From Ruminococcus_G sp963594675 (lineage in GTDB: Bacteria; Bacillota; Clostridia; Lachnospirales; Lachnospiraceae): a stretch of DNA of 7,610 bases. Positions 1 through 7,043 of the stretch are shown here, one piece after another. The notes under the pieces are model-generated. The model ran no database searches. It saw nothing but the letters and a program-made list of their open reading frames with translations, and was not told the DNA's origin. Position 1 is the first letter of the stretch, and each line of letters opens with the position of its first letter. Location of the stretch: positions 1 through 7,610 of the forward strand of contig CAVBGA010000190.1 in the NCBI GenBank assembly GCA_963594675.1, read 5' to 3'. A program made the position numbers and the translations under genes.

Positions 1-384
1 GCCTATGTCTATTGTCTGGAACGTATGGCAGCTTTTATTTGTGATGAACTTATTACCGTAAAGCACAGCAGTGTCCAGGTGAAAGATATAGGAGATTTTG
101 TAGCCGAAGAAGCCCTTCACTTTAAAGAAATTACTGGAAATGTTTCTTCTGTGCGCCTGGATTCTTTAATTAGTGTAGCTTTTGCCAGCTCTCGAAGTCA
201 GATAAAGGACCTGATTCCCGCAGGAAAAGTCTTTGTCAACGGAAAAATGGTTACCTCCAACGGTTCGACACCGAAAGAAGGGGACATTATTTCGGTAAGA
301 GGTATGGGAAAATTTATTTACGACGGTGCCATATCCAGGACAAAAAAAGGACGCCTTTTGGTGAAAATTAAACGCTACAATTAA
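1..384 (+). CDS. ylmH: YlmH-like S4-domain RNA-binding protein, 3' part only
   Basis: The reading frame is open from the first base of the window, so this is the C-terminal part of a longer gene (about 127 residues visible; the family is usually about 250-260). The methionine codon at 25 is internal, because the frame continues upstream with residues AYVYCLER and there is no ribosome binding site before it. An S4 RNA-binding domain lies at about nt 145-320: SVRLDSLIS, then SRSQIKDLIPAGKVFVNGK, then GDIISVRGMGKF, which is the typical S4 layout of a basic helix pair followed by a GD-IxVRG strand. The family binds RNA and the ribosome; YlmH is encoded near cell-division genes in Gram-positives and has been linked to ribosome rescue or quality control. 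The next gene starts 58 bases downstream. The call rests on the S4 end and the GMGKF ending; another S4 protein is possible but less likely given lspA and the RluA-family gene close by. Confidence 0.8.
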   Translation, partial: AYVYCLERMAAFICDELITVKHSSVQVKDIGDFVAEEALHFKEITGNVSSVRLDSLISVAFASSRSQIKDLIPAGKVFVNGKMVTSNGSTPKEGDIISVRGMGKFIYDGAISRTKKGRLLVKIKRYN

Positions 385-442
385 AAATGGAAAGTCGCCT
401 TCTCAAATAAGTACCCTTTCCAAGGATTACGGAGGACAGAAC

Positions 443-1543
443 ATGAGTCAACATATGACCGTAGAAAGAGAACATGAATTTAGCTATGAAATTATATGGG
501 AAGAATCCTTTGTGGGATTGTCGAAAGCAATAGAAGAGTTAGGATTTACGGATCGTAAAGCCTGTGTCGTCACCGACAGTAATGTAGGACCTCTTTATGC
601 TGAGGCTGTCTTGAATGAGTTAAATGATACAATTGATTCCCTGGATCTTTTTACGATTCCAGCAGGAGAAGCCAATAAAACTCTGGATACTGTTAAATCT
701 TTATATGCCTTTCTTATTGATCATCATTATGAACGCAAAGATCTCCTGATTGCTCTTGGAGGCGGCGTAGTTGGTGACCTTACAGGATTTACAGCGGCTA
801 CCTACTTAAGAGGAATCGACTTTATTCAAATTCCTACCACCTTGCTTGCTCAGGTAGATAGCAGTATTGGCGGAAAAACCGGTGTTGACTTTGATTCCTA
901 TAAGAATATGGTGGGGGCTTTTCATCAGCCTCGTCTGGTATATATGGCCATGTCTACCATAAAAAGCTTGCCTTCTGTTCAATTTTCCTGTGGTATGGGT
1001 GAGGTATTAAAATCAGGACTTATCCGCAATGAGAATTATTATCATTGGCTATTAAAAAATAGTGATCTGATTTCCCAGGGGGATCCCCAATCCTTGATTC
1101 GCATGATCAAAGGCAGCTGCCAGATCAAATCCACTGTAGTGGAACACGATCCTAAGGAACAAGGGGAGAGAGCCGTTCTAAATCTTGGTCATACCATCGG
1201 TCATGCCATAGAAAAGCTCATGAATTTCCGTCTTCTCCACGGACAATGTGTGGGCATCGGAACAATTGCCGCTGCCTATATATCTTTCCAAAGAAAGATG
1301 ATTTCGGCTGATGATTTTGATCTGATTCAAAGGGGTTGCCGTCTTTATGATCTTCCTGTACGCATTGGAGACCTGGCAGTGGACGAGGTCATCAAGGCAA
1401 CAAAATCCGACAAGAAAATGGAAAAAGGCCGGGTTAAATTCATCCTTCTGGACGGAATCGGTAATGGCGTTGTTGACTACACAGTAAGCGATGAAGAGAT
1501 GCGAAAAGCGATTTTATATATTGAGGGAAAAACAAATGTGTAA
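443..1543 (+). CDS. aroB: 3-dehydroquinate synthase (shikimate pathway)
   Basis: Converts DAHP (3-deoxy-D-arabino-heptulosonate 7-phosphate) to 3-dehydroquinate, the second step of the shikimate pathway to aromatic amino acids; cytoplasmic, NAD- and metal-dependent. The 366-residue length is normal. Motifs in order: the NAD-binding glycine run GGGVVGD at residues 106-112, then PTTLLAQVDSSIGGKTGVD at 131-149, a family hallmark. The three metal ligands are present as E187 (in GMGEVLK), H250 (in NLGHTIGHA) and H266 (in LLHGQ). The start at 443 has GGAGG at 431-435, seven bases upstream; an alternative ATG at 455 lacks such a site. The stop overlaps the lspA start by 8 bases, implying cotranscription. 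The position is notable: in other Gram-positives aroB usually sits with other aro genes, not between ylmH and lspA. No other shikimate gene is in the window. Confidence 0.97.
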   Translation: MSQHMTVEREHEFSYEIIWEESFVGLSKAIEELGFTDRKACVVTDSNVGPLYAEAVLNELNDTIDSLDLFTIPAGEANKTLDTVKSLYAFLIDHHYERKDLLIALGGGVVGDLTGFTAATYLRGIDFIQIPTTLLAQVDSSIGGKTGVDFDSYKNMVGAFHQPRLVYMAMSTIKSLPSVQFSCGMGEVLKSGLIRNENYYHWLLKNSDLISQGDPQSLIRMIKGSCQIKSTVVEHDPKEQGERAVLNLGHTIGHAIEKLMNFRLLHGQCVGIGTIAAAYISFQRKMISADDFDLIQRGCRLYDLPVRIGDLAVDEVIKATKSDKKMEKGRVKFILLDGIGNGVVDYTVSDEEMRKAILYIEGKTNV

Positions 1544-2060
1544 TAGATCAGGAATATCTAAAAAAAGAATAGTGGGTGGACTACTGCTAATGATTCTATT
1601 GATTCTCCTTGATCAATGGGCAAAGCTTCTGGCAGTAGCCAAACTTAAAGATCAGTCTGATGTCACTCTTATTCCTGGAATATTAGATTTACATTATCTT
1701 GAAAATAGAGGGGCCGCTTTTGGAATGCTGCAAAATCGTCAATGGATCTTTGTACTTATTGGCATTGTTTTCCTTTTGATAGCAGCTTATGTTTATTTAC
1801 GTATGCCCAAGGATCGTAAATTTCTTCTCCTAGGTATTACCATAATCACCATTGCTGCAGGAGCCATTGGTAATTTGATTGATCGAGTATTGCAGAATTA
1901 TGTTGTAGATTTTTTTATGACTACTTTTATCAATTTTCCTGTATTTAATGTGGCAGATATTTATGTTACCGTCGGAACTATTGTACTGATTATATCAATT
2001 TTATTCGTTTATAAGGATGATGACTTCGAATTTCTCTCAAGAAAAAGAAAAGACAATTGA
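1536..2060 (+). CDS. lspA: Lipoprotein signal peptidase (signal peptidase II)
   Basis: Membrane aspartyl protease that removes the signal peptide from diacylglyceryl-modified prolipoproteins. The 174-residue protein has four hydrophobic segments (about residues 12-27, 69-88, 95-114 and 142-158). Conserved blocks are DQWAK (26-30), ENRGAAFGM (56-64), GNLIDR (112-117), VVDF (123-126) and FNVADIY (137-143). Aspartates D125 and D141 match the family's catalytic pair and N113, D116 and N138 the conserved partners. I chose the ATG at 1536 over the earlier in-frame ATG at 1491: 1536 has GAGGG at 1523-1527, and its product begins just before the first membrane segment, while 1491 would add 15 residues and has no site. 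The start lies inside the aroB end (ATGTGTAA), an 8-base overlap that suggests translational coupling. The downstream RluA-family gene begins within its 3' end, the lspA-ylyB order seen in Bacillus. Confidence 0.96.
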   Translation: MCNRSGISKKRIVGGLLLMILLILLDQWAKLLAVAKLKDQSDVTLIPGILDLHYLENRGAAFGMLQNRQWIFVLIGIVFLLIAAYVYLRMPKDRKFLLLGITIITIAAGAIGNLIDRVLQNYVVDFFMTTFINFPVFNVADIYVTVGTIVLIISILFVYKDDDFEFLSRKRKDN

Positions 2061-2958
2061 ATATACCGTAACTAAGCAGGAGGAAGGAAAGAGAATCGAC
2101 CGCTTTCTATCGGAACAGGCAGAAGATATGTCTCGGTCCTACCTGCAAAAACTGCTAAAGGATGGGCGCGTTACCATACAAGGTAAAGCCTGCAAAAGCA
2201 GCTATAAGGTAGAAGAGGGGGACCATATTCTACTTACGCTTCCTCCAGATCAGATTTTGGAACTGACAGCGGAAAACATTCCTCTGGATATTCTTTATGA
2301 GGATGAGGATCTTTTGGTAGTAAACAAACCCAAGGATATGGTAGTGCACCCCGCTGCAGGACATTACTCCGGAACCTTGGTAAATGCACTTATGTATCAT
2401 TGCGGGGATCAGCTTTCTGGCATCAATGGAGTCATGCGACCTGGTATCGTTCACCGAATTGATAAGGATACCACAGGTGCTCTGGTTATTTGCAAAACCG
2501 ACAGAGCGCATCATTCTCTTGCGGAGCAGTTAAGTGTCCATTCTATCACAAGACGTTACCGCGCCCTTGTCTGGAACAATATCAAAGAAGAGGAAGGCAC
2601 CGTGAATGCTCCTATCGGCAGGGATCCTAAAAATCGCAAAAAAATGGCTATCAACTACAGCAATGGCAAAGAAGCTATTACCCACTACCGTGTGTTAGAA
2701 CGTTTTGGCAAATTCACCTATATCGAATGTGAGCTGGAAACAGGACGAACCCATCAGATCCGTGTTCATATGACAAGTATTGGACATCCTCTTTTGGGGG
2801 ATGAGGTTTATGGACCATCCCGCAGTTCATTTAAGCTTCAGGGACAGTGTCTTCATGCCATGGTACTTGGTTTTATCCATCCTGTCCGTAAAGAATATAT
2901 GGAATTTACGGCCCCTCTGCCTGACTATTTTGAGAAACTTTTGCTTCAGTTGAAATGA
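2017..2958 (+). CDS. RluA-family 23S rRNA pseudouridine synthase (YlyB/RluD-like)
   Basis: Isomerises uridine to pseudouridine in structured RNA, probably 23S rRNA; the exact target uridines cannot be read from sequence. The 313 residues hold an N-terminal S4 RNA-binding domain (about 14-75, with GKRIDRFLSEQ and the GDHILLTLP strand) followed by the catalytic domain. The catalytic motif is GIVHRIDKDTTG at 143-154, with D149 as the expected nucleophile, and the second hallmark GRTHQIRVHM lies at 243-252. It overlaps the lspA 3' end by 44 bases. Starts at 2017 or 2020 (tandem ATG codons) are equally possible; AAGGA precedes them very closely, so initiation may depend on ribosomes arriving from lspA. 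No later in-frame start would keep the S4 domain. The gene corresponds by place to B. subtilis ylyB. No convincing terminator follows it. Confidence 0.94.
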   Translation: MMTSNFSQEKEKTIEYTVTKQEEGKRIDRFLSEQAEDMSRSYLQKLLKDGRVTIQGKACKSSYKVEEGDHILLTLPPDQILELTAENIPLDILYEDEDLLVVNKPKDMVVHPAAGHYSGTLVNALMYHCGDQLSGINGVMRPGIVHRIDKDTTGALVICKTDRAHHSLAEQLSVHSITRRYRALVWNNIKEEEGTVNAPIGRDPKNRKKMAINYSNGKEAITHYRVLERFGKFTYIECELETGRTHQIRVHMTSIGHPLLGDEVYGPSRSSFKLQGQCLHAMVLGFIHPVRKEYMEFTAPLPDYFEKLLLQLK

Positions 2959-2987
2959 TTGCTTTTCCTCAGGCATTTTTGTATAAT
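2959..2987 (+). promoter_or_regulatory. Candidate sigma-A promoter upstream of the kinase-like gene
   Basis: A -35 element TTGCTT (2959-2964) and a perfect -10 element TATAAT (2982-2987) are separated by 17 bases. It begins immediately after the RluA-family stop codon. It would give a leader of about 105 bases before the kinase-like start and drive the kinase / permease / dtd block. Seen by eye only; transcription is inferred. Confidence 0.6.
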
Positions 2988-3016
2988 AATGAGTGAATAG
3001 ATTAAATTTATGTATT

Positions 3017-3045
3017 TTACCAGAATATTTAGAATAAGGTAGAAT
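3017..3045 (+). promoter_or_regulatory. Second candidate sigma-A promoter
   Basis: TTACCA (3017-3022, four of six consensus bases), a 17-base spacer and TAGAAT (3040-3045, five of six) form a second promoter-like pair 58 bases downstream of the first. The leader would be about 48 bases. In such AT-rich DNA a chance match is a real possibility, so it ranks below the first. Confidence 0.4.
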
Positions 3046-3099
3046 TTATGAGAATATCTGTCAAAGTTGGCAGAATTAAAAGAGAAAGGACTGATTTAT

Positions 3100-3729
3100 A
3101 TGGCAACAGGAACGATTATTACCATTGGTCGTCAATATGGAAGCGGTGGAAGAGTTATTGGAAAGAAATTAGCGGAAACATTGGGTATTCCTTTTTATGA
3201 CAAAGAATTGCTTTCCAGAGCTGCAAAAGACAGCGGACTTTGTGAAGAAATTTTTGAGAATCATGATGAGAAACCTACCAATTCTTTTCTTTATTCTCTG
3301 GTTATGGATACTTATTCCTTTGGCTATAATACGGCAGCACTCAATGATATGCCCATCAATCAAAAAGTATTTTTGGCACAGTTTAATGCCATCAAGTCTA
3401 TTGCAGATGAAGGTCCCTGTGTCATTGTAGGTCGTTGTGCGGACTATGCTTTGGAGGAATATGATAATTGCCTCAGTGTATTTATCAAGGCTGACTATAA
3501 AAAACGTGTTCGCAGAATTGCAGATAAGTATGAGCTGACAGATTCTAAGGCAAAAGACCGCATCAACAAAAAAGATAAGGCCAGAGCCAGCTATTATAAC
3601 TACTACAGCAATAAAAAATGGGGTGACGCCGCCAGCTATGACCTTTGTATCGATAGCAGTGTCTTCGGCGTCGATGGAACTGTGGAATTGATCAAGGGAG
3701 CTATAGCTGCCCGTGAGAAAAACCATTAA
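3100..3729 (+). CDS. Cytidylate-kinase-like P-loop protein
   Basis: A 209-residue protein of the cytidylate-kinase-like family, which is common in Clostridia and distinct from classical Cmk. It opens with a P-loop, ITIGRQYGSGGRVIGKKLA (residues 7-25, GSGGR at 14-18), followed by PFYDKELL, as in Cmk-like kinases. GRCADY at 111-116 and the basic stretch KKRVRRIADKY (124-134) resemble the nucleotide-binding and lid parts of the fold. The C-terminal part, with KKDKARASYYNYYSNKKWG then YDLCIDSS, is typical of this subfamily. Phosphorylation of CMP or another nucleotide is inferred from the fold; the substrate is not proven. I chose ATG 3100, preceded by AAAGGA at 3085-3090, over an upstream TTG at 3067 that has no site. 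It is followed by a hairpin and then the permease gene 75 bases on. Confidence 0.85.
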   Translation: MATGTIITIGRQYGSGGRVIGKKLAETLGIPFYDKELLSRAAKDSGLCEEIFENHDEKPTNSFLYSLVMDTYSFGYNTAALNDMPINQKVFLAQFNAIKSIADEGPCVIVGRCADYALEEYDNCLSVFIKADYKKRVRRIADKYELTDSKAKDRINKKDKARASYYNYYSNKKWGDAASYDLCIDSSVFGVDGTVELIKGAIAAREKNH

Positions 3730-3747
3730 TAAAAATGTGTTATTCAT

Positions 3748-3772
3748 GCAAAAGGTCCCTAGGGCCTTTTGC
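3748..3772 (+). terminator. Hairpin between kinase-like and permease genes, possible weak terminator
   Basis: GCAAAAGG (3748-3755) pairs perfectly with CCTTTTGC (3765-3772); the intervening CCCTAGGG can extend the stem around a bulged T. The trailing sequence AATTTTATTATG has only a short T run. It may attenuate rather than stop transcription, or protect the upstream message end, leaving partial read-through into the permease gene. Confidence 0.5.
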
Positions 3773-3804
3773 AATTTTATTATGAATTAGGAGAAAATTT
3801 TTTT

Positions 3805-5163
3805 ATGAAATTCCCTTGGGAGAAAAAATATCTTTATGCAGGTGTAACTCTTTTTGCATCTGCAGCTGCCATTCTTCTGTTTTACTATGCAATTTTTCAT
3901 ATGGGATCTCTGGCAAGAAATCTTAATAAAATCTATACTGTATTTACTCCCCTTATTTTTGGAGCAGCTATTGCCTATGTCTTGAATCCTATTATGACAT
4001 TTATGGAACGAAAAATTTTCTTCAATTTAATTGAAGAATTAGGTGGCAAGCTTACGGATCGTATTAGAAAAGTGGTAAGAATGATTTGTGTCATCTTATC
4101 CTTACTCCTTATGATTCTTTTAATCTATGCCCTTTTTGCAGCGCTTGTACCGGAATTGATTCGTAGTATTACCAATATTATCAATAACCTGCATACCTAT
4201 GTTTCCAATATTCAGCATTTTGCAGCGAAATTATTGAAAAACAATCCGGAACTGGCCGCAAGTTCTAAGAATATATTAAATACTATGGAGACTCGTCTCC
4301 AATCCTGGATGGATACCACCGTAACCCCTCAGTTGAAAAAATTTATTTCTGATTTTTCAACACAGATTTTAGGACTGGTTTCCTTCCTTAAGAATTTTCT
4401 TATCGGTGCAATGATTTCCATCTACATTCTTTATGGAAAAGAAAAGTTCATTGCCCATGGAAAACGTCTTTTATATGCCTTTTGCCCTAATGGAGAAATG
4501 GCAAATGAACTGATTCGCGATGTACAGTTTGTAGATCGAACCTTCGGTGGATTTATCTTTGGAAAAATTGTAGATTCTGCCATTATCGGAGTTCTTTGCT
4601 ATATTGGAATGAGTATTTTACATCTGCCTTTCACCATGCTGATCAGTGTAATTGTAGGTGTCACCAATGTTATTCCTTTCTTTGGTCCCTATATTGGTGC
4701 GATACCTTCCATCTTTTTGATTTTATTGATTAATCCTTTGCAGGCCCTGTATTTCCTTATTTTCATCTTAGTTCTGCAACAGATTGACGGTAACTTCATC
4801 GGCCCAAAGATTCTTGGCAACAGTACAGGTATGTCAAGCTTTATGGTTATTGTGGCAATTTTGGTAGGTGGCGGCTTCTTTGGTGTGGCAGGTATGTTCT
4901 TTGGTGTTCCTGCCTGCGCAGTTATTTTGGCAGCCTTTAAAAATTATTTGCATCAAAGATTGCGCAAGAGAAATTATCCTGCCGCTTTGAAAAAATATCA
5001 AGATATTGATCACTTGGACAGCCAAACAAAAAAGGCGGTCTATCACTCAGAAAATGAAAAAAAAGAAGATACAAAAGATTCTACTAAATTCGAACCTTTT
5101 TCCTTCTTTTACCGTTCGCGTGATATAGAGGACAAAAATAATAGCAGTGAGGATAAAAAATAA
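3805..5163 (+). CDS. AI-2E family transporter (multi-pass membrane permease)
   Basis: An integral membrane protein of the AI-2E / UPF0118 family. Members have been linked to autoinducer-2 export or to ion/H+ antiport, so the substrate here is unknown. The 452 residues contain about seven to eight hydrophobic segments: roughly 10-32, 43-63, 93-115, 197-220, 259-283, 285-300, 309-326 and 345-388. Between segments three and four is a long soluble loop, the usual family layout. Family motifs are NVIPFFGPYIGAIPS (288-302) and DGNFIGPKILG (328-338). The C-terminal 60 residues are hydrophilic and rich in K, E, D and S, with no recognisable domain. ATG 3805 was chosen because AGGAGA lies at 3789-3794; an upstream TTG at 3769 falls inside the hairpin. 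The stop codon abuts the dtd start directly, so the two are surely cotranscribed. Confidence 0.92.
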   Translation: MKFPWEKKYLYAGVTLFASAAAILLFYYAIFHMGSLARNLNKIYTVFTPLIFGAAIAYVLNPIMTFMERKIFFNLIEELGGKLTDRIRKVVRMICVILSLLLMILLIYALFAALVPELIRSITNIINNLHTYVSNIQHFAAKLLKNNPELAASSKNILNTMETRLQSWMDTTVTPQLKKFISDFSTQILGLVSFLKNFLIGAMISIYILYGKEKFIAHGKRLLYAFCPNGEMANELIRDVQFVDRTFGGFIFGKIVDSAIIGVLCYIGMSILHLPFTMLISVIVGVTNVIPFFGPYIGAIPSIFLILLINPLQALYFLIFILVLQQIDGNFIGPKILGNSTGMSSFMVIVAILVGGGFFGVAGMFFGVPACAVILAAFKNYLHQRLRKRNYPAALKKYQDIDHLDSQTKKAVYHSENEKKEDTKDSTKFEPFSFFYRSRDIEDKNNSSEDKK

Positions 5164-5604
5164 ATGAAATTTGTGATTCAAAGAGTAAACAAGGCTGAGG
5201 TCACCGTAGCAGGAGAGACCATTGGCAAAATTGACAAGGGCTATTTAGTACTTATTGGCGTGGCCGATTCCGATACCAAAGAAATAGCCGATAAATATCT
5301 CAAAAAAATGATTAATCTTCGTATATTTGATGACGAAAATGGAAAAACAAATCTTTCCTTAGCCGATGTGGGAGGACAATTGCTTTTAGTTTCCCAGTTC
5401 ACCTTATATGCCAACTGCAGAAAGGGCAACCGTCCCAGCTTTGTTGAGGCGGGGGCACCGGATCATGCCGAAGCACTTTACGATTACATTGTGGAAGAGG
5501 CAAAAAAACAAGTAGACGTAGTGGAGACAGGTTCTTTTGGCGCCGAGATGGTGGTTTCCCTGGTGAACGATGGGCCCTTTACTATTATCTTGGACAATCT
5601 CTAA
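5164..5604 (+). CDS. dtd: D-aminoacyl-tRNA deacylase
   Basis: Hydrolyses D-amino acids (and glycine mischarged on tRNA-Ala) from tRNA, protecting translation from D-residues; cytoplasmic homodimer. The 146-residue length is that of the family. Two hallmarks are present: SQFTLYA at 77-83, and NDGPFT at 135-140, corresponding to the NxGPVT cross-subunit Gly-Pro motif. The usual valine is phenylalanine here, a conservative-looking change next to the key Gly-Pro. RKGNRPSF (86-93) is also typical. ATG 5164 follows the permease TAA with no gap; GTGAGG at 5147-5152 serves as a ribosome binding site within the permease end, and coupling is likely. A strong terminator follows 62 bases after the stop. 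Confidence 0.96.
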   Translation: MKFVIQRVNKAEVTVAGETIGKIDKGYLVLIGVADSDTKEIADKYLKKMINLRIFDDENGKTNLSLADVGGQLLLVSQFTLYANCRKGNRPSFVEAGAPDHAEALYDYIVEEAKKQVDVVETGSFGAEMVVSLVNDGPFTIILDNL

Positions 5605-5666
5605 ATCGACAAACTTTGCCTGATTTCCAGGCAACTATCCCAAATCATATAAATGAAACATTTTTA

Positions 5667-5703
5667 AGCGTAGTAGCGTTAACCCGTTGCTACGCTATTT
5701 TTA
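5667..5703 (+). terminator. Intrinsic terminator after dtd
   Basis: Bases 5667-5678 pair with 5685-5696 in a 12-base-pair stem (seven perfect outer pairs AGCGTAG/CTACGCT, then five pairs including two G-T wobbles). The loop is TTAACC and the tail ATTTTTAAC. This is a clear Rho-independent terminator closing the kinase / permease / dtd block and separating it from the regulator. Confidence 0.88.
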
Positions 5704-5781
5704 ACAACATTATTATAATTAGGAAACTTCTTTTTTATAAATTTTAGCTATTTTCTATTTCCTTCATCCAATTACATTTTG

Positions 5782-5812
5782 AACAAGTCTTTTTTGCCAG
5801 ATAACAAGTTAT
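5782..5812 (+). repeat. AACAAGT direct repeats 21 bp apart, upstream of the regulator promoter
   Basis: AACAAGT occurs at 5782-5788 and at 5803-5809, a period of 21 bases or two helical turns, ending 17 bases before the -35 element at 5827. The second copy is also inside ATAAC-AA-GTTAT (5801-5812). Such same-face repeats just upstream of a -35 are the usual form of an activator site, for instance of LytTR-type regulators, but no such regulator is in the window. Chance is possible in AT-rich DNA. Confidence 0.35.
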
Positions 5813-5826
5813 TTATTTATTTCATA

Positions 5827-5854
5827 TTGCATTCCAAAATAAAGTCAATATAAT
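5827..5854 (+). promoter_or_regulatory. Candidate sigma-A promoter of the LuxR-type regulator
   Basis: TTGCAT (5827-5832), a 16-base spacer and a perfect TATAAT (5849-5854) lie about 61 bases before the regulator start codon. The terminator upstream means the regulator needs its own promoter, which supports this one. Confidence 0.6.
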
Positions 5855-5915
5855 TAATATATAGAGAAAAACAGATAACATTGGAAATTAAAAACGATTT
5901 AAAGGGGATGATGTT

Positions 5916-6914
5916 ATGAGTGAAACTACCGTTTTGCCTCTGATTAACTCTATATTTATACCCGGTGATGCAAGAAAAACGGTAGCAAATATAGAAGATG
6001 AAGAGTCAAGAAAGATTGCTCAGGCGGAATTATATTATTTCTCTGGCCAAGCAGAAGAGTGTTGCAAACTGATTGAACCCTATCTTTCTAATCCAAGAAT
6101 TGATCTGCAACTTTCTGCATGTTTGCTTTACACCTTCTCCAATTTAACCTTGGGAAGAGTATTTGATTCCCATAGAGGACTGAGGGAAATTCAGCATACC
6201 TGCAAGGAAGTCTATAATCTATCCGATTCAGCAGAAGATAGGGCCTTATGTTTGTTCGCTGGATATCTATCTGCAATTTTGCTGCATTTATCTATAGATC
6301 ATTTGCCGGATTTCAAAAGGTACGCAAGAGATCTGCCCTATGGTATACGTATCTTTGCCAGCTATATGATGGCCCATGCCGTCTATTTAAAAGGAGATTA
6401 TGGACAAGCCCTTGGTATCTGCCAATCCGCTTTTTTCCTCACAGAAGATCCATATCCCATTAGTATGGTCTATCTGTATTGTATGATCGCTATGTGTGAG
6501 ATTAGTCAGAAACATCAAAACGAAGCCATCGTAGCTCTAAAAAAAGCCTGGCTCATGGCGGAAAAAGATAAGTTTCTGGAACCCTTTATTGAGCACCATG
6601 GCCTCCTGCAAGGCCTGCTTGAAGCAACCATAAGAAAAAGCAATCCAAAACTTTATAAAAGAATTTCCCAATCCTCAATAGCCTTTAGTCGAGGTTGGAT
6701 GACTATACATAATCATGAATCAAAAAGCCATGTAACAGATGCCCTTACCACCATGGAATTTTCCATTGCCATGCTTGCCTGCCGTAATTGGAGCAACCAG
6801 GAGATTGGGGATTATCTGGGAATTTCCCTAAACACCGTCAAGCATTATTTATCGGATATCTTTATGAAACTAGGTGTTAGTAAAAGAGATAAATTGAAGG
6901 AATATGTTCTATGA
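5916..6914 (+). CDS. LuxR-type HTH transcriptional regulator with helical N-terminal region
   Basis: A 332-residue protein whose C-terminal 55-60 residues (about 275-332) form a LuxR/GerE-type helix-turn-helix: LTTMEFSIAMLACRNWSNQEI, then GDYLGISLNTVKHYLSDIF, then MKLGVSKRDKL. The NQEIGDYLGIS-NTVKHYLSDIFMKLGV core matches the DNA-recognition part of the family. Residues 1-270 carry no receiver domain, no recognisable autoinducer-binding domain and no Walker motif. They are predicted to be mostly helical, with paired helices such as AELYYFSGQAEECCKLIEPYL (36-56) and HAVYLKGDYGQALGICQSAF (154-173) that resemble degenerate TPR repeats, possibly a peptide- or protein-sensing part. ATG 5916 follows AAAGGGG at 5901-5907. 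Two cysteine-rich peptide genes begin 129 bases downstream on the same strand, so control of those genes is the natural hypothesis. Family call is firm; target and signal are unknown. Confidence 0.85.
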   Translation: MSETTVLPLINSIFIPGDARKTVANIEDEESRKIAQAELYYFSGQAEECCKLIEPYLSNPRIDLQLSACLLYTFSNLTLGRVFDSHRGLREIQHTCKEVYNLSDSAEDRALCLFAGYLSAILLHLSIDHLPDFKRYARDLPYGIRIFASYMMAHAVYLKGDYGQALGICQSAFFLTEDPYPISMVYLYCMIAMCEISQKHQNEAIVALKKAWLMAEKDKFLEPFIEHHGLLQGLLEATIRKSNPKLYKRISQSSIAFSRGWMTIHNHESKSHVTDALTTMEFSIAMLACRNWSNQEIGDYLGISLNTVKHYLSDIFMKLGVSKRDKLKEYVL

Positions 6915-6940
6915 TATTTTTTCGAAGTTTCTTCAAACCG

Positions 6941-6964
6941 GCACTTTTTTCTAGGAAATGGTGC
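6941..6964. repeat. 24-bp imperfect inverted repeat upstream of the peptide genes
   Basis: GCACTTTTTTCT (6941-6952) and AGGAAATGGTGC (6953-6964) are inverted copies, with nine of twelve positions Watson-Crick complementary, including GCAC/GTGC at the ends. It lies between the regulator stop and the candidate peptide promoter. It could be an operator for a dimeric regulator or part of a weak terminator; a small GTTT-CTTC-AAAC hairpin (6927-6938) just before the T run supports the second reading. Confidence 0.35.
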
Positions 6965-6965
6965 A

Positions 6966-6994
6966 TTATATTCTGTAGGAATTTACTCTACAAT
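6966..6994 (+). promoter_or_regulatory. Possible promoter of the peptide genes
   Basis: TACAAT (6989-6994) is a good -10 element, but the -35 at 17-base spacing is only TTATAT (6966-6971, three of six), which would fit a promoter needing an activator. The short inverted repeat TGTAG / CTACA (6974-6978 and 6988-6992) overlaps the -10 region. The leader to the first peptide would be about 43 bases. Confidence 0.35.
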
Positions 6995-7010
6995 AAAACT
7001 AGCCCGAAAG

Positions 7011-7024
7011 TAACTGCTAACTGC
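7011..7024 (+). repeat. Tandem heptamer TAACTGC x2 in the peptide leader
   Basis: Two perfect adjoining copies of TAACTGC lie 7-8 bases before the ribosome binding site AGAAGG of the first peptide gene. Only two units are present, so slippage or chance can explain it; a role in leader control is speculation. Confidence 0.4.
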
Positions 7025-7043
7025 TTATAAAAGAAGGTGTGCT

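Larger units (their letters stand above)
5605..5915. other. Gene-free AT-rich intergenic region of 311 bases
   Basis: No convincing reading frame was found on either strand. The region holds the terminator of the dtd operon at its left, a pair of direct repeats near 5782-5812, a promoter at 5827-5854 and the ribosome binding site AAAGGGG (5901-5907) for the regulator. The stretch 5704-5780 is AT-rich with runs of T and shows nothing else I can name. Confidence 0.7.

Noticed and set aside
388..422. TGGAAAG / CTTTCCA inverted repeat between ylmH and aroB as a terminator
   Set aside because: The 7-bp stem has a 21-base loop and no T run after it; it is too weak to call.
2230..2514. Minus-strand reading frame inside the RluA-family gene
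   Set aside because: It lies opposite a well-conserved coding region, shows no family motif and has no ribosome binding site.
2959..2980. Terminator after the RluA-family gene
   Set aside because: The T run at 2976-2980 is not preceded by a convincing stem; only a 3-bp TGC/GCA pairing is visible.
3169..3774. Long minus-strand reading frame (201 residues) opposite the kinase-like gene
   Set aside because: The opposite strand encodes a clear P-loop protein; the hydrophobic look of the antisense product comes from complementing its codons.
5714..5719. TATAAT as a promoter just after the dtd terminator
   Set aside because: The -35 position would fall in the terminator stem (TACGCT) and no start site follows at a useful distance; 5827-5854 is better.
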